Positions 37,969 through 48,257 of a stretch of DNA of 64,000 nucleotides are shown here, piece by piece. Every line of letters starts with the position of its first letter. Within the stretch, counting starts at the first letter, position 1. The position numbers and the translations under genes were made by a program. Origin of the DNA: Paraburkholderia terricola (lineage in GTDB: Bacteria; Pseudomonadota; Gammaproteobacteria; Burkholderiales; Burkholderiaceae); the NCBI RefSeq assembly GCF_900142195.1, contig NZ_FRAB01000002.1:253170-317169 (forward strand). Direction: 5' to 3'. The notes under the pieces were generated by a model. The model saw only the letters and a program-made list of their open reading frames with translations, did not search any database and was not told the DNA's origin.

Positions 37969-39159
37969 CTAAGGCGCTGAATACGTCACGCGGTAGACGG
38001 CGCCGGCGTAATCGTCGCTGATCAGGAGCGAGCCGTCGGGCATCGGCAGCACGTCGGCGGGGCGGCCCCACACGGCTTCGCCGGGCTGCAGCCAGCCTTC
38101 GGCGAATACTTCCTGGCGGGCGTCGCCGCCGTCCGGGTTGAGCGTTGCCCGCACTACCCGGTAGCCCACTTTCTTGCTGCGATTCCACGAACCATGTTCG
38201 GCGATGAAAATATTGTTCCGATAGGCGGGCGGAAACATCGAGCCGCTATAAAACCGCATGCCGAGCGCCGCGACGTGCGCGCCAAGCTTGACCGCTGGCG
38301 GCGTGAACGAACTACACGGATGATCCTTGCCGAATTCGGGGTCGGGCGTCCCGACGCCGTGGCAATACGGAAAACCGAAGTCCATGCCGGCGCGCGGCGC
38401 ACGGTTGAGTTCGTCGTCCGGCACGTCGTCGCCCATCAGGTCGCGGCCGTTGTCGGTGAACCACAACTCGTGCGTCACCGGATGCCAGTCGAAGCCGACC
38501 GTGTCGCGGATGCCGCGCGCCACGACTTCGTAATGACTACCGTCCGGGTCCATCCGGCCGATCAGCGCGTATCGGCTGCGGTCCTTCAGACAGACGTTGC
38601 ACGGCGCGCCTTGCGGCACATACAGCTTGCCGTCCGGCCCGAAAGCGATGAATTTGGCGCCGTGGTGTGTCTCGGCGGGCAATTTATCGGTAACGACGGT
38701 GGGCTTGGGCGGATTGTTCAGACGGGTGTCGATCGCATCGAAACGCAAGATTTTCGACACGGCGGACACATACAGCGCGCCGTCCCGCCAAGCTACGCCC
38801 ACGGGCATGTCGAGGCCGGAGGCGAGCACATGGCGCGCGGTCGCGCGTCCGTTTTGCAGTTCGAGCGCGTAGACGCGGCCGTCGAAGCTTCCTATATAGA
38901 GAATGCCCTTCGGCGACAGCGCCATGGCGCGCGCGCTTGGTACGGCGTCCGACAAGATCTCGACGTGGAAGCCGGGCGGGACTTTGATACGTTCGATCGG
39001 CGGCGCGGCGAGCGCCGGCGGGACTATGGCGGCGAGCCACAGGGCTGTCGCGGAGCGCCGGGCCCGAGCGCGAAGGCGTGAGGAGCGCGCCAGGCCGGCA
39101 AGCCGCGCGAAGAGGGTGAATAACGCAAGCAAAAGCACAGTTGGCGGCGGGAATTTCAC
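37969..39159 (-). CDS. Sorbosone dehydrogenase-like beta-propeller protein
   Basis: The 396-aa protein belongs to the soluble glucose/sorbosone dehydrogenase family, which uses PQQ in characterised members. It has an N-terminal hydrophobic export segment with a second Ala-rich stretch ending LAA at about residue 52. Blade motifs include MALSPKGILYIGSFDGRVYAL, VGVAWRDGALYVS, DTVGFDWHPVTHELWFTDNG and NIFIAEHGSWNR. It probably acts in the periplasm on an unknown sugar or alcohol. The start is uncertain because the first 30 residues are Arg-rich and a shorter start is possible. Confidence 0.85.
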   Translation of the reverse strand: MKFPPPTVLLLALFTLFARLAGLARSSRLRARARRSATALWLAAIVPPALAAPPIERIKVPPGFHVEILSDAVPSARAMALSPKGILYIGSFDGRVYALELQNGRATARHVLASGLDMPVGVAWRDGALYVSAVSKILRFDAIDTRLNNPPKPTVVTDKLPAETHHGAKFIAFGPDGKLYVPQGAPCNVCLKDRSRYALIGRMDPDGSHYEVVARGIRDTVGFDWHPVTHELWFTDNGRDLMGDDVPDDELNRAPRAGMDFGFPYCHGVGTPDPEFGKDHPCSSFTPPAVKLGAHVAALGMRFYSGSMFPPAYRNNIFIAEHGSWNRSKKVGYRVVRATLNPDGGDARQEVFAEGWLQPGEAVWGRPADVLPMPDGSLLISDDYAGAVYRVTYSAP

Positions 39160-39255
39160 AGGCGCTCCGTCAGGTGGTGCGGGCGTTTGGATATGATCTG
39201 GAGCCCCGCGGTATGGCCGGGGCCACGTCGTCGCCCAGTTTATCCGGGTAAGTGT

Positions 39256-39284
39256 TTGTTAAGGCGTTGGTTTCCCGCTATAAT
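39256..39284 (+). promoter_or_regulatory. Sigma-70 promoter of the rpsP operon
   Basis: TTGTTA (39256-39261) and a perfect TATAAT (39279-39284) are 17 bp apart. The transcript would start near 39291, about 40 nt before rpsP. This is the best consensus promoter in the window. Confidence 0.85.
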
Positions 39285-39329
39285 CGCGTGTTTCAGTCGT
39301 TCCGAACCCCGGTTTTCAAGGATTCTAGT

Positions 39330-39584
39330 ATGGTCATCATCCGCTTGGCTCGTGGCGGCTCCAAGAAGCGCCCGTTCTACAACATCGTCGCAACCGATTC
39401 GCGTAACCGTCGTGACGGCCGCTTCATCGAGCGCGTTGGCTTTTACAACCCGGTCGCTACGAAGGGTGAATCGCTGCGTATCGCTCAAGACCGCCTGACG
39501 TACTGGCAAGGCGTTGGCGCGCAACTGTCGCCGACCGTCGAGCGTCTCGTGAAAGAAGCGCAAAAGGCGCAGCCGGCTGCTTAA
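39330..39584 (+). CDS. rpsP: 30S ribosomal protein S16
   Basis: The 84-aa ribosomal protein starts [20 protein letters not shown], the S16 signature. AAGGA is placed upstream of the ATG at 39330; the open frame before it runs through the promoter. It is the first gene of the conserved rpsP-rimM-trmD-rplS operon. Confidence 0.97.
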   Translation: MVIIRLARGGSKKRPFYNIVATDSRNRRDGRFIERVGFYNPVATKGESLRIAQDRLTYWQGVGAQLSPTVERLVKEAQKAQPAA

Positions 39585-39704
39585 TGGCCGCTCGCATGCG
39601 TATCGTCGTCGGTTCGGCCGGCGGCTCGCGCCGCTTGCGTGAGCAGTCCGATGCGCGAAGTGTTGTGCTGAAGCAGACGTCGAAGTTGGCAGCGAGGTTC
39701 TCTT

Positions 39705-40430
39705 ATGTCTGAGCGTGATTCCGGTAGTTCAGGTCCCGCCAGGACCGCCCCGCGCGCGAAGACGTCTGATCAGGCGCCGTTCGGTGCATTCGTCCGCAAG
39801 CCGGTCGAACGAGCCGAGGGCAAGGCGAAAGCCAAGGTTGCAAGCGCCGCTTCCGGGGCAGCAGAAATGCGCGCGGAAACGGCCGAAAGCTGGCCGGCCG
39901 ACGCGGTCGAGGTCGGCGCGATCGTCGACGCTTACGGCCTCAAAGGCTGGGTCAAGGTAGCCGCTCATGCGGATGCCGGGCATGGCGGCGACGCGTTGCT
40001 GAGCGCTAAGCGCTGGTGGCTGCTGAAAGGTCACGAGCGCAAGTCGGCGCCGTCGTTGCAGGCGAAAATACATAGCGACAGTGTGGTGGCCCATCTGGGC
40101 GGCGTCACTGACCGCGATGTCGCATTGGCACTGCGCGGCTCCCGCGTTTATATCAGCCGCAGTGAATTCCCGGCTCTCGAAGCCGACGAATTCTACTGGG
40201 TCGACCTGCTCGGCCTGGATGTGGTGAACGTTGCCGGGGTCCACCTCGGCAAGGTTGCGGACATGATCGACAACGGTGCGCACTCGGTAATGCGTATCGA
40301 ATATCCGGCCGCCGACAAAAGCGGCAAGCCGGTCACCGGTGAGCGCTTGATCCCGTTCGTCGGCGTCTTTGTCAAAACGGTGGACCAGGCGGCGAAGCAG
40401 ATCGTCGTCGAATGGGAAGCCGATTACTAA
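39705..40430 (+). CDS. rimM: Ribosome maturation factor RimM
   Basis: The 241-aa protein helps 30S assembly by binding S19 near the 16S rRNA head. The RimM N-terminal domain begins near residue 66 ([18 protein letters not shown]), and a PRC-barrel occupies the C-terminal part ([12 protein letters not shown]). It carries about 60 extra N-terminal residues rich in Ala, Lys and Arg compared with E. coli RimM (182 aa). No internal start is clearly better, so the extension may be real. Confidence 0.93.
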   Translation: MSERDSGSSGPARTAPRAKTSDQAPFGAFVRKPVERAEGKAKAKVASAASGAAEMRAETAESWPADAVEVGAIVDAYGLKGWVKVAAHADAGHGGDALLSAKRWWLLKGHERKSAPSLQAKIHSDSVVAHLGGVTDRDVALALRGSRVYISRSEFPALEADEFYWVDLLGLDVVNVAGVHLGKVADMIDNGAHSVMRIEYPAADKSGKPVTGERLIPFVGVFVKTVDQAAKQIVVEWEADY

Positions 40431-40454
40431 ATAATTCGCTGAATGGAGGGAGCG

Positions 40455-41222
40455 ATGCAGTTCGATGTCGTCACGCTCTTTCCTGAAATGTTTCGCGCGC
40501 TGACCGATTGGGGTATCACCAGTCGGGCGGCGAAGCAGGAGCGCTACGCGTTGCGCACGTGGAATCCACGCGATTTCACCACCGACAACTACCGCACGAT
40601 CGACGATCGCCCGTACGGCGGCGGACCTGGCATGGTGATGCTGGCCAAGCCTCTGGAAGACGCGATCGGCGCGGCGAAAGCGGCGCAGGCGGAGCAGGGC
40701 ATCGGTGCATCGCGCGTCGTGATGATGTCGCCGCAAGGCGCTGCGCTGAACCACGAGCGTGTCATGCGGTTCGCGGCCGAACCCGGTCTGATTCTGTTGT
40801 GCGGGCGCTATGAAGCGATCGATCAGCGTTTGCTCGACCGTGTCGTGGACGAAGAAGTCAGTCTTGGCGACTTCGTGCTGTCAGGCGGTGAATTGCCGGC
40901 CATGGCTTTGATGGACGCGGTCGTGCGCCAGTTGCCCGGCGTGCTGAACGACTCGCAATCGGCGGTGCAGGACAGTTTCGTCGACGTGCTGCTGGATTGT
41001 CCGCACTACACGCGCCCCGAGGAATACAACGGCGTGCGCGTGCCCGATGTGCTGCTAGGCGGCCATCATGCGGAAATCGAAGCGTGGCGCCGGCGTGAAG
41101 CGTTGCGCAACACGTTGAACAAACGGCCCGATCTGATCGTGAAGGCCAGAAAGAACAAGATGTTGAGCCGTGCCGACGAGGCATGGCTCGCGAGTCTCGC
41201 GAAGGAAGCGTCGAAGGCGTAA
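40455..41222 (+). CDS. trmD: tRNA (guanine-N1)-methyltransferase
   Basis: The 255-aa SPOUT knot enzyme methylates G37 next to the anticodon and prevents frameshifting. Motifs are [26 protein letters not shown] and [15 protein letters not shown], which form the trefoil-knot SAM site. The ATG at 40455 has GGAGG just upstream; an ATG at 40443 is in frame but lacks a site. It follows rimM after 24 nt. Confidence 0.97.
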   Translation: MQFDVVTLFPEMFRALTDWGITSRAAKQERYALRTWNPRDFTTDNYRTIDDRPYGGGPGMVMLAKPLEDAIGAAKAAQAEQGIGASRVVMMSPQGAALNHERVMRFAAEPGLILLCGRYEAIDQRLLDRVVDEEVSLGDFVLSGGELPAMALMDAVVRQLPGVLNDSQSAVQDSFVDVLLDCPHYTRPEEYNGVRVPDVLLGGHHAEIEAWRRREALRNTLNKRPDLIVKARKNKMLSRADEAWLASLAKEASKA

Positions 41223-41223
41223 A

Positions 41224-41303
41224 GCCCCGATCTTTCGAGCGGACATAGGCGGTGCCGCACATGCGTGTACGGCGCCTGATGTGAACCCATCCTCTATCGG
41301 GGC
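41224..41303 (+). promoter_or_regulatory. Nested RNA structure upstream of rplS
   Basis: An 8-bp perfect outer stem (GCCCCGAT at 41224-41231 with ATCGGGGC at 41296-41303) starts 2 nt after the trmD stop. Inside it GGCG/CGCC, CCG/CGG and ACA/TGT pair in order (41248-41261 with 41266-41276, one mismatch and one bulge) over a TGCG loop. The element is 71 nt before rplS and lacks a T-run. It could be an L19 autoregulatory leader or an mRNA-processing site. Confidence 0.5.
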
Positions 41304-41374
41304 CGTAGCCGAGCGCAAACAAACTCCGCGCAAGGCAGGTACGAACGCCGACAAGATGGACCTAGGAGTCAGTG

Positions 41375-41764
41375 ATGAATCTGATTGCAAAACTCGAGCA
41401 GGAAGAAATCGCGCGCGCCCTCGGCGATAAGACCATTCCCGATTTCGCCCCCGGCGATACGGTGATCGTCAGCGTGAACGTGGTTGAAGGTACGCGTAAG
41501 CGCGTTCAGGCTTACGAAGGCGTCGTGATCGCCAAGCGTAACCGTGGTCTGAATTCGTCGTTCATCGTCCGCAAGATTTCGTCGGGCGAAGGCGTCGAGC
41601 GTACGTTCCAGACGTACTCGCCGCTGCTGGCAAGCATCGTCGTGAAGCGCCGCGGCGATGTGCGTCGTGCGAAGCTGTACTACCTGCGCGACCGTTCGGG
41701 CAAGTCGGCCCGGATCAAGGAAAAGCTGGTCATGAAGAAAGACCGCGCTGCTCCCCAAGCGTAA
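41375..41764 (+). CDS. rplS: 50S ribosomal protein L19
   Basis: The 129-aa ribosomal protein sits at the 30S-50S interface. Signature segments are [20 protein letters not shown] and [19 protein letters not shown]. The ATG at 41375 has TAGGAG 6 nt upstream; the preceding GTG is not needed. It ends the rpsP operon, with a terminator 13 nt after the stop. A structured 150-nt spacer separates it from trmD. Confidence 0.97.
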   Translation: MNLIAKLEQEEIARALGDKTIPDFAPGDTVIVSVNVVEGTRKRVQAYEGVVIAKRNRGLNSSFIVRKISSGEGVERTFQTYSPLLASIVVKRRGDVRRAKLYYLRDRSGKSARIKEKLVMKKDRAAPQA

Positions 41765-41776
41765 ATGCTGTAAGAA

Positions 41777-41803
41777 AAAGCACCCCTCGCGGGTGCTTTT
41801 TTG
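41777..41803 (+). terminator. Terminator of the rpsP operon
   Basis: A 9-bp perfect stem (41777-41785 with 41791-41799) with loop CTCGC ends in six T. Confidence 0.93.
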
Positions 41804-41856
41804 TTTGCCAGGTCAAAATAGCGGCATGTCCCCTATCCGCTCGTTCGAGAGATCCG

Positions 41857-42579
41857 TTGATCCGCCCCGTCTTTGAACCTGAAACCCTGCCTGTCGAAGC
41901 GACGGGCGCCGATCTGCCGCCGGTGTCCGGCGGACGTCTCACGCCCGACGGTCTGCGCGCACGCTTCGAACAGCGTCTTTCATGGGCGCCTGAACCGATT
42001 GTCGAAGCGCCCTGGCGCGATACGCACGTCGATCCCCGAGTCGCGGCGGTACTGGTGCCGTTGGTGGTCCGCGATCACGGCCTGACCGTTCTGCTGACCC
42101 AGCGCGCGGACCATCTGAACGATCATGCCGGCCAGGTGAGCTTCCCAGGCGGCCGTCAGGAGCCATTCGACGCGAACGCCACCGCCACCGCCCTGCGCGA
42201 AGCACAGGAAGAGGTCGGCCTCGATCCGTCGCGTGTCGAGATTCTCGGTGCGTTGCCCGACTATCTGACGGGTACCGGTTTCCGCGTCACGCCGGTGATC
42301 GGCCTCGTGCACCCGCCGTTCACATTGGAAGCCGACGCGCTTGAAGTGGCCGAAGTCTTCGAGGTGCCGCTCGCCTTTCTGATGAACCCCGCGCATCACG
42401 AAGAGCGCGTGTTCCGCTGGGAAAACGGCGAGCGGCGCTTTTTCGCCATGCCGTATCCGCGTACGGCGTCGCTGGAATCCGACGGCGGCGCAAGTGCAAA
42501 TTCAGTAGGCGGCCACTATTTCATCTGGGGCGCGACGGCGGCGATGCTGCGCAACTTCTATCGCTTTCTCGCGGCGTAA
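41857..42579 (+). CDS. CoA pyrophosphatase-type Nudix hydrolase
   Basis: The 240-aa Nudix protein has the longer CoA-pyrophosphatase form of the box: SFPGGRQEPFDANATATALR then EAQEEVGLD, with the metal-binding glutamates. Such enzymes split CoA into 3'-phospho-ADP and 4'-phosphopantetheine (NudL/YeaB group). The only in-frame start upstream of the conserved region is TTG at 41857, with GAGAGA just before it. A nearby ATG at 41826 is out of frame. Confidence 0.88.
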   Translation: MIRPVFEPETLPVEATGADLPPVSGGRLTPDGLRARFEQRLSWAPEPIVEAPWRDTHVDPRVAAVLVPLVVRDHGLTVLLTQRADHLNDHAGQVSFPGGRQEPFDANATATALREAQEEVGLDPSRVEILGALPDYLTGTGFRVTPVIGLVHPPFTLEADALEVAEVFEVPLAFLMNPAHHEERVFRWENGERRFFAMPYPRTASLESDGGASANSVGGHYFIWGATAAMLRNFYRFLAA

Positions 42580-42693
42580 GCCAACGCAGACTGTGCGGTT
42601 GTCGGATGTTTGTCGAGGTCCACGCTCAGTCGCATCCGACCCTGTGCTATCGTTATATAACAATCGTAAAACTCGAAAAGCACGGCGCACCGC

Positions 42694-43632
42694 ATGACTT
42701 TTTTCTCTGTATTGCTGGCTCTGATCATTGAACAGGTACGCGCGCTATCGCCGAACAATCCCGTATCGGCGTTGCTTCAATACCATGCGGAGTCGGCGGC
42801 GCACGGATTCGATGCCGGCAAGCCGAAGCATGGCTTGCTTGCCTGGCTCGTCGTGGTGGTGCCCTGGACGCTGGCCGTCGCGCTCGTCTACTACGTGCTG
42901 TATCACATCCATTTTGCGCTGGCGTTCCTGTGGAACGTCGCGGTGCTGTACTTCACGCTCGGTTTCCGGCAGTTCAGCCATTACTTCACGGACATCCACC
43001 TCGCGCTGAACAACGACGACGTGCCGCGCGCGCGTGAAATCCTCAATGAATGGACCGGGCTCGACACCGTCGACATGCCTGTCAGCGAGATCGTGCGTCA
43101 TACGCTGATTCACGCGGTGGTCGCTTCGCATCGCCATGTGTTCGGCGTGTTCTTCTGGTTCCTGATTCCGGTCGGGCCGGCGGGCGCAGTGCTGTATCGG
43201 ATCGCCGAATATCTGGCACGCACGTGGGCACGGCCGGTCGACGATCGCACCATCGCGTTTTCGAGCTTCGCGCAGCGCGCTTTCTTCGTGATCGACTGGG
43301 TGCCGGCGCGGCTCACGTCGCTGGGCTTCGCGATCGTCGGTAATTTCGAGGACGCGATTTACGCGTGGCGCAACCATGCGCGCCAGTGGCCGGATGCCAA
43401 CGACGGCGTGTTGCTGGCCGCGGGCAGCGGCGCATTGGGCGCGCGGCTGAGCGGGCCGCTTGCCGAGCCGTCGAGTCTGGACGCGCTCGCCACCGGCGAC
43501 GGCGGTCCGATGCAGGTCGGTGACGATTGCACGCCTCGCACGCTCCAATCGGCCGTGGGCCTCGTCTGGCGCGCGGTGGTGCTGTGGATGATTCTGCTGT
43601 TGATGCTGACGATCGCCGTATGGCTCGCTTGA
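42694..43632 (+). CDS. CobD/CbiB-like membrane protein
   Basis: The 312-aa membrane protein has an N-terminal helix (MTFFSVLLALIIEQVRAL), a helix pair around residues 48-90, a helix near 150-170 and a C-terminal helix. It resembles CobD/CbiB and AmpE-like proteins. With no other cobalamin gene nearby, a signalling or regulatory role is as likely as adenosylcobinamide synthesis. The loop region (about 245-285) is not conserved-looking. Confidence 0.75.
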   Translation: MTFFSVLLALIIEQVRALSPNNPVSALLQYHAESAAHGFDAGKPKHGLLAWLVVVVPWTLAVALVYYVLYHIHFALAFLWNVAVLYFTLGFRQFSHYFTDIHLALNNDDVPRAREILNEWTGLDTVDMPVSEIVRHTLIHAVVASHRHVFGVFFWFLIPVGPAGAVLYRIAEYLARTWARPVDDRTIAFSSFAQRAFFVIDWVPARLTSLGFAIVGNFEDAIYAWRNHARQWPDANDGVLLAAGSGALGARLSGPLAEPSSLDALATGDGGPMQVGDDCTPRTLQSAVGLVWRAVVLWMILLLMLTIAVWLA

Positions 43633-43685
43633 GCCTCCGCTTGAGGCTCCGTTCGATGCTTGCCTAAGGGCAGCCCCGAACCGCC

Positions 43686-44006
43686 TCACCCGTCGCGCGG
43701 ATCCCGCGCCGTCCCACACTGCCAGCATACGGTGAACTGCGCTTCGAGCGTCTCACCGCACTTGCGACATTGCCACGCAGGCGACCCCGAGGCAGGCCCA
43801 CGCGAAGCGGCATCGATCAACTGCCGCGCCATCGCCTCATCCCGTTCATCGACCAGCCATAATTCCGGCGCGCACTGATCCGCTGGAATATCGCCGAGCG
43901 CGCCGTTCAGGTAGCGGTTGTGCAACTCGCAGGCAATACCCGCCGCTTCGAGCACATTGACCCAATGCTGTCCGATGATCAGATTCGGCGCTCGCATCAA
44001 TTTCAT
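43686..44006 (-). CDS. DUF2007 protein with C-terminal zinc ribbon
   Basis: The 106-aa protein starts with a DUF2007 domain (MRAPNLIIGQHWVNVLEAAG, with ELWLVDERD), a small ferredoxin-like fold of unknown role. It ends with two CxxC pairs (WQCRKCGETL and CWQCGTAR) that should bind zinc. It follows rsgA on the same strand, 31 nt later, and may be the last gene of the ste24-rsgA unit. The ATG at 44006 is chosen by homology, and ATG at 43997 is possible. Confidence 0.8.
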   Translation of the reverse strand: MKLMRAPNLIIGQHWVNVLEAAGIACELHNRYLNGALGDIPADQCAPELWLVDERDEAMARQLIDAASRGPASGSPAWQCRKCGETLEAQFTVCWQCGTARDPRDG

Positions 44007-44037
44007 CGTGAGTCCAGGAGGGTGACGGCGACGTGCT

Positions 44038-44988
44038 TCACCGAACGATCTGGCTGGCTTCATGCACGAGTTGCGCGTACAACGCGTGCCGCTCGCGCCG
44101 AATGCGGCCGTCGGCAACCGCTTCGAGAATCGCACAACCCGGCTCGTGCAAGTGATGGCAGTTGTAAAAGCGGCAATTCGGCAGCAGCGGGCGGAATTCG
44201 GGGAACGCGCGCTCGAGCCGGCCTTCGGTCAGATGGTGCAGGCCGAATTCCTGGAAGCCGGGCGAGTCGATCAACGCACCGCCGTCGCCGTCCGCGCTGT
44301 CTGGCAGCGGGTAGAGCCGCGTGAAGGTGGTGGTATGACGCCCGCTGTTCAGCGCGGTAGAAATTTCGCGCGTGGCGACTTCAGCGTTCGGAATCAGCAG
44401 ATTGACCAGCGTCGACTTGCCCATGCCCGACTGCCCGAGCAGCAGCGTCGAATGACCGTGCAGATGCTCGATCAACGCCGCACGCGCGGCATCGGGCTGC
44501 ATCTTGATCGACACTTCCACGACCGTATAGCCGAGCGCGCGATAACGTTCCAGCCGGGTACGCGCGCCTTCCAGTTCTGCCACAACGTCGATCTTGTTCA
44601 GCACGATCAACGGCTTCAGCTCGTGCGCCTCGGCGGCGACCAGCGCGCGCCCGAGCAGGTCCTCGCTGAAATGCGGCTCGGTCGCGAGCACGATCAGCAA
44701 CTGATCGAGATTCGCCGCGAAGAGTTTCGACTTGTACTGATCGGAGCGGTACAGCAGATTGCGCCGCTCGCCGATCTCGACGATCACGCCCTGATCCGCC
44801 GAGGTCGGCTCGTAGATCACGCGATCGCCGACCGCCACTTCGCTGCGTTTGCCGCGCGGGAAGCACTGGAGCATGGCGCCGCCGTCTTCCGGCGCGACGA
44901 GGTAATGGCGGCCATGAGCCGCCACCACGAGGCCGCCTACGCGCGTGCTGGACGGAGCGCGCGGCGCTTTCGGGGAGCGGCCGCTCAT
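44038..44988 (-). CDS. rsgA: Small ribosomal subunit biogenesis GTPase RsgA
   Basis: The 316-aa circularly permuted GTPase checks late 30S assembly. An N-terminal OB domain (about 15-85) is followed by NKID (131-134, G4), the P-loop GQSGMGKST (185-193) and G3 DSPGF. The permuted order G4-G1-G3 is diagnostic. A C-terminal zinc knuckle has [14 protein letters not shown]. Its ATG overlaps the stop of the protease gene by 4 nt (ATGA), so the two are translationally coupled. Confidence 0.96.
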   Translation of the reverse strand: MSGRSPKAPRAPSSTRVGGLVVAAHGRHYLVAPEDGGAMLQCFPRGKRSEVAVGDRVIYEPTSADQGVIVEIGERRNLLYRSDQYKSKLFAANLDQLLIVLATEPHFSEDLLGRALVAAEAHELKPLIVLNKIDVVAELEGARTRLERYRALGYTVVEVSIKMQPDAARAALIEHLHGHSTLLLGQSGMGKSTLVNLLIPNAEVATREISTALNSGRHTTTFTRLYPLPDSADGDGGALIDSPGFQEFGLHHLTEGRLERAFPEFRPLLPNCRFYNCHHLHEPGCAILEAVADGRIRRERHALYAQLVHEASQIVR

Positions 44989-46244
44989 GCGTGCCGCAGC
45001 AGGCGGTCGATCCGCTGCGACGCCGGCGGATGCGAGTAGTAGAACGCGGTATAGAGCGGATCGGGCGTCAGGGTCGACGCGTTGTCTTCATAGAGCTTGA
45101 CGAGCGCGTTGACGAGGTCATGTGCATCGGTTTGCGTGGCGGCGAACGCGTCGGCTTCGAACTCATGCTTGCGCGAACTGAGGCTGCCGAGCGGCGTGAC
45201 GAAGAAGATGAATACCGGCAGTGCAAGGAAGAACAGCACCAGCGCAAGTCCGTCATTGCCGCCGAGCAGCGACGGCCGCACGCCCAGCCCTTCATAGAAC
45301 CACACGCTTTCCTTCAGCCAGCCGAGCAGGGCGAGCATCACAAGGCTGATCGCGAAGGTAACGAGCATGCGCTTGATCACGTGACGGCGCTTGAAGTGGC
45401 CGAGTTCATGCGCAAGCACCGCCTCGATCTCGCTGCCCGACAGGCGCGCGAGCAAGGTGTCGAAGAACACGATCCGCTTGGCCGCGCCGAAGCCGGTGAA
45501 GTACGCGTTGCCGTGCGCCGAACGGCGGCTGCCGTCCATCACGAAGAGGCCCTTGGCGGCGAAACCGCAGCGCTTCATCAGCGCTTCGATGCGGCTTTTC
45601 AGCGCTTCGTCCTTGAGCGGCTCGAACTTGTTGAAGAGCGGCGCGATGAACGACGGATACAGCACCAGCACGAGCATCTGGAACACCACCCAGACGATCC
45701 ACGTCCACAGCCACCACAGGCTGCCGGCGCGGTTCATCAGCCACAGCACGACGAACAGCAGCGGCAGGCCGAACGCCGCGGCGAGCAGCACGCCCTTCAG
45801 ACGGTCCAGAAAGAAAATGCCCTTGCTCATCCGGTTGAAGCCGAAGCGCTGCTCGACCACGAATTGCCGGTAGTAATCGAACGGCAGGTCGATCACGCTG
45901 GTGATCGCGATGACCGCCGCGACCAGCGCGATCTGGCCGGCATAGCCGCGGCCCAGCCAATCGGAGATCGCCAGATCGAGCGCCTGCACGCCGCCGAGCA
46001 GCGTGAGGCCGATCAACACGGCCGCGCTGACCACGACCTCGATCATCGTCAGACGGGTGCGCTCGACGGTGTAATCCGCGGCGCGCTGATGCGCGCTGAG
46101 CGCGATAGTGCCCGCGAACTGGCTCGGCACCTGCTCGCGATGGCCGGCGACGAAGCGGATCTGCCGCGACGCGAGCCACAGTTTGGTGCCGACCATCGCC
46201 ACGACGGCGACGACGAACAGGACGGTGAAGTACAGGGTAGGCAT
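44985..46244 (-). CDS. M48-family (Ste24-type) membrane metalloprotease
   Basis: The 419-aa integral membrane protease has several transmembrane helices (about 3-22, 65-85, 103-120, 152-170, 176-196, 292-307 and 329-347). Zinc ligands are HELGH (279-283) and a Glu in [11 protein letters not shown]. The layout matches Ste24/CAAX protease 1-type enzymes. Bacteria lack CAAX prenylation, so it probably acts in membrane-protein quality control. The 4-nt overlap with rsgA indicates an operon; the neighbouring orn is divergent. Confidence 0.92.
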   Translation of the reverse strand: MPTLYFTVLFVVAVVAMVGTKLWLASRQIRFVAGHREQVPSQFAGTIALSAHQRAADYTVERTRLTMIEVVVSAAVLIGLTLLGGVQALDLAISDWLGRGYAGQIALVAAVIAITSVIDLPFDYYRQFVVEQRFGFNRMSKGIFFLDRLKGVLLAAAFGLPLLFVVLWLMNRAGSLWWLWTWIVWVVFQMLVLVLYPSFIAPLFNKFEPLKDEALKSRIEALMKRCGFAAKGLFVMDGSRRSAHGNAYFTGFGAAKRIVFFDTLLARLSGSEIEAVLAHELGHFKRRHVIKRMLVTFAISLVMLALLGWLKESVWFYEGLGVRPSLLGGNDGLALVLFFLALPVFIFFVTPLGSLSSRKHEFEADAFAATQTDAHDLVNALVKLYEDNASTLTPDPLYTAFYYSHPPASQRIDRLLRHA

Positions 46245-46389
46245 CCAGGGATTCCGTGGTATCTATGCGAGAATTATATGTTTCTTCCCGCCGCCAGGCG
46301 GGACACGCTCAAACCAATTTCAAACGAACATTCGCCGCGGCAAGCGGGCTTCCTGGGAGGCCGTCTGCGCGGATACAGGGTTGCCCTTC

Positions 46390-46998
46390 ATGACTGACAT
46401 CCTCGCCTCCATCGAACATCCGTCGCTCGTGCGCAGCGACATGAATCTCGTCTGGCTCGACATGGAAATGACCGGGCTCGAACCGGATTCCGACCGCATC
46501 ATCGAAATCGCGGTGGTGGTGACGAATTCGACGCTCGACAGGATGGTCGAGGGGCCGGTGCTGGCGATTCATCAGAGCGACGAGACGCTCGCCAGGATGG
46601 ATCAGTGGAACCAGAACACGCATGGCCGCTCGGGTCTGATCGACCGCGTGAAGGCCTCGACGGTGAGCGAAGCCGACGCCACCGAACAGATCCGCGACTT
46701 TCTCAGCGCCTACGTGCCGCCGGGCAAATCGCCGATGTGCGGCAACTCGATCTGCCAGGACCGCCGCTTCATGGCGCGCTGGATGCCGGATCTGGAGCGC
46801 TTCTTCCATTACCGCAATCTCGACGTGAGCACGCTGAAGGAACTGTGCCGCCGCTGGCAGCCGGCCATCTACAAGGGCTTCCAGAAGCGCGCGCTGCACA
46901 CGGCGCTGGCCGACATTCATGAGTCGATCGAGGAACTCAAGTACTACCGCGAGCATTTCCTGATTCCGACGGCCCCGCAAGCGCCGGTGGTGATGTAA
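46390..46998 (+). CDS. orn: Oligoribonuclease
   Basis: The 202-aa DEDDh 3'-5' exonuclease degrades 2-5-nt RNAs, including pGpG from cyclic-di-GMP breakdown. Catalytic Asp24 and Glu26 lie in [22 protein letters not shown] carries the next Asp region, and [14 protein letters not shown] provides the His and last Asp. Length matches the family, but the extension upstream to 46108 is antisense to the protease gene. The start at 46390 is the first reasonable ATG. Confidence 0.96.
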   Translation: MTDILASIEHPSLVRSDMNLVWLDMEMTGLEPDSDRIIEIAVVVTNSTLDRMVEGPVLAIHQSDETLARMDQWNQNTHGRSGLIDRVKASTVSEADATEQIRDFLSAYVPPGKSPMCGNSICQDRRFMARWMPDLERFFHYRNLDVSTLKELCRRWQPAIYKGFQKRALHTALADIHESIEELKYYREHFLIPTAPQAPVVM

Positions 46999-47020
46999 CG
47001 CGGCAACCGCTGTTCGCGAG

Positions 47021-47665
47021 TCAAGCCTGCCGGGGGGCGCGCACCGCGTTCTTCGGCCGGAACGCCTTCGCCACGTCGGCGTTGGTTTCCACATACGGGC
47101 CGCCGATCAGGTCGAGACAATAGGGCACTGCGGCGAAGATGCCCGGCACTTTCACGGCGCCGCCCGCTTCGGCGTCGCGCAGGCCTTCCAGCGTTTCCCT
47201 GATCGACTTCGGCTGACCCGGCAGATTGATGATCAGCGCCGCGTGGTCCGCGGTTTCGCGGATCACCGCCACCTGGCGCGACAGGATCGCGGTGGGCACG
47301 AAATTCAGGCTGATCTGCCGCATCTGCTCGCCGAAGCCGGGCATTTCCTTCGTCGCCACCGCAAGGGTTGCTTCGGGCGTCACGTCGCGGCGCGACGGGC
47401 CGGTGCCGCCGGTCGTCAGCACCAGATCGCAGCCTGCTTCGTCGACCAGTTCGGTCAGCGTGGCCGAAATGGTGGGCGCGTCGTCCTGAATCAGGCGGGT
47501 GACCACCTGCCACGGCGAGGTCAAGGCGGCGGCGAGCCATTCCTGCAAGGCCGGAATCCCCTTGTCCTCGTACACGCCGGTGGAGGCGCGGTCGCTGATC
47601 GACACGAGGCCGATCACGATTTCGTCGGGGTGCTGACGCGTCAGCTTATTCGTGGCGGTCGTCAT
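47021..47665 (-). CDS. mog: Molybdopterin adenylyltransferase
   Basis: The approximately 214-aa MogA/MoaB-family enzyme adenylates molybdopterin before molybdenum insertion. The motif [16 protein letters not shown] and [15 protein letters not shown] are family signatures. [11 protein letters not shown] is in the C-terminal part. The ATG at 47665 lies within the last 20 nt of darP, so the two are coupled. A start further upstream (47725) would overlap darP much more. It converges with orn. Confidence 0.92.
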   Translation of the reverse strand: MTTATNKLTRQHPDEIVIGLVSISDRASTGVYEDKGIPALQEWLAAALTSPWQVVTRLIQDDAPTISATLTELVDEAGCDLVLTTGGTGPSRRDVTPEATLAVATKEMPGFGEQMRQISLNFVPTAILSRQVAVIRETADHAALIINLPGQPKSIRETLEGLRDAEAGGAVKVPGIFAAVPYCLDLIGGPYVETNADVAKAFRPKNAVRAPRQA

Positions 47666-48257
47666 CGTCGTCTTCCAGGGCGTCGTCGGCTGCGGAATCG
47701 GTGCCGGCGGCGGGGCCGTCCGCATTCTTGATCCACTGGAACAGTTCGCGGAAGTAGCGCGGCGGCTTGCTCTGCAGCGCTTCCTTGCGCGCGTTGCGGA
47801 TCAGCGTGCGGCCCTGCTGCGGGTCCGCGTTCGGATGCTGGCGGATGAACTCGGTGAGCGCGGCGTCGTCGGCGAGCAGTTTCTCGCGCGTGCGTTCGAT
47901 CCAGTGGAGCTTGGCCGTTTCCGCCTTGTTGACGCCGTTGTACGTGTCGAGCGCGGTTCGCAGCGCGGCGGTTTCGTCGTCCAGCAGCGAGCGCATGACG
48001 CGGCCCACGTATTGCACCTGGCGGCGCTTGCCTTCGTGATCGGTGATGCGGCGCGCTTCACGCACGGCGTCGTCGAGCTTTTCGGGCATCGGCATGCGCT
48101 TGAGCGCGTCCTTGGGCAGCGCGATGAGCGCCGAGCCCAGTTCCTGCAACTCGTGCATTTCGCGCTTGAGCTGGGACTTGCTGGGACGGTCGTAGCCGTT
48201 TTCGTCGACTTCCGGCTCGGCGGATTCGATCGGTTGAATGCGGGTTTTGCGTGTCAT
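47646..48257 (-). CDS. darP: Ribosome biogenesis factor YjgA (DUF615, DarP)
   Basis: The 203-aa helical protein associates with the 50S subunit late in assembly. Family segments are [19 protein letters not shown] and [13 protein letters not shown] [15 protein letters not shown]. The start is [11 protein letters not shown] at 48257; a longer frame begins at 48308. The protein ends in an acidic tail. A TACAAT hexamer (48269-48264) only 6 nt before the ATG suggests a very short or absent leader. Confidence 0.92.
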   Translation of the reverse strand: MTRKTRIQPIESAEPEVDENGYDRPSKSQLKREMHELQELGSALIALPKDALKRMPMPEKLDDAVREARRITDHEGKRRQVQYVGRVMRSLLDDETAALRTALDTYNGVNKAETAKLHWIERTREKLLADDAALTEFIRQHPNADPQQGRTLIRNARKEALQSKPPRYFRELFQWIKNADGPAAGTDSAADDALEDDDDDRHE

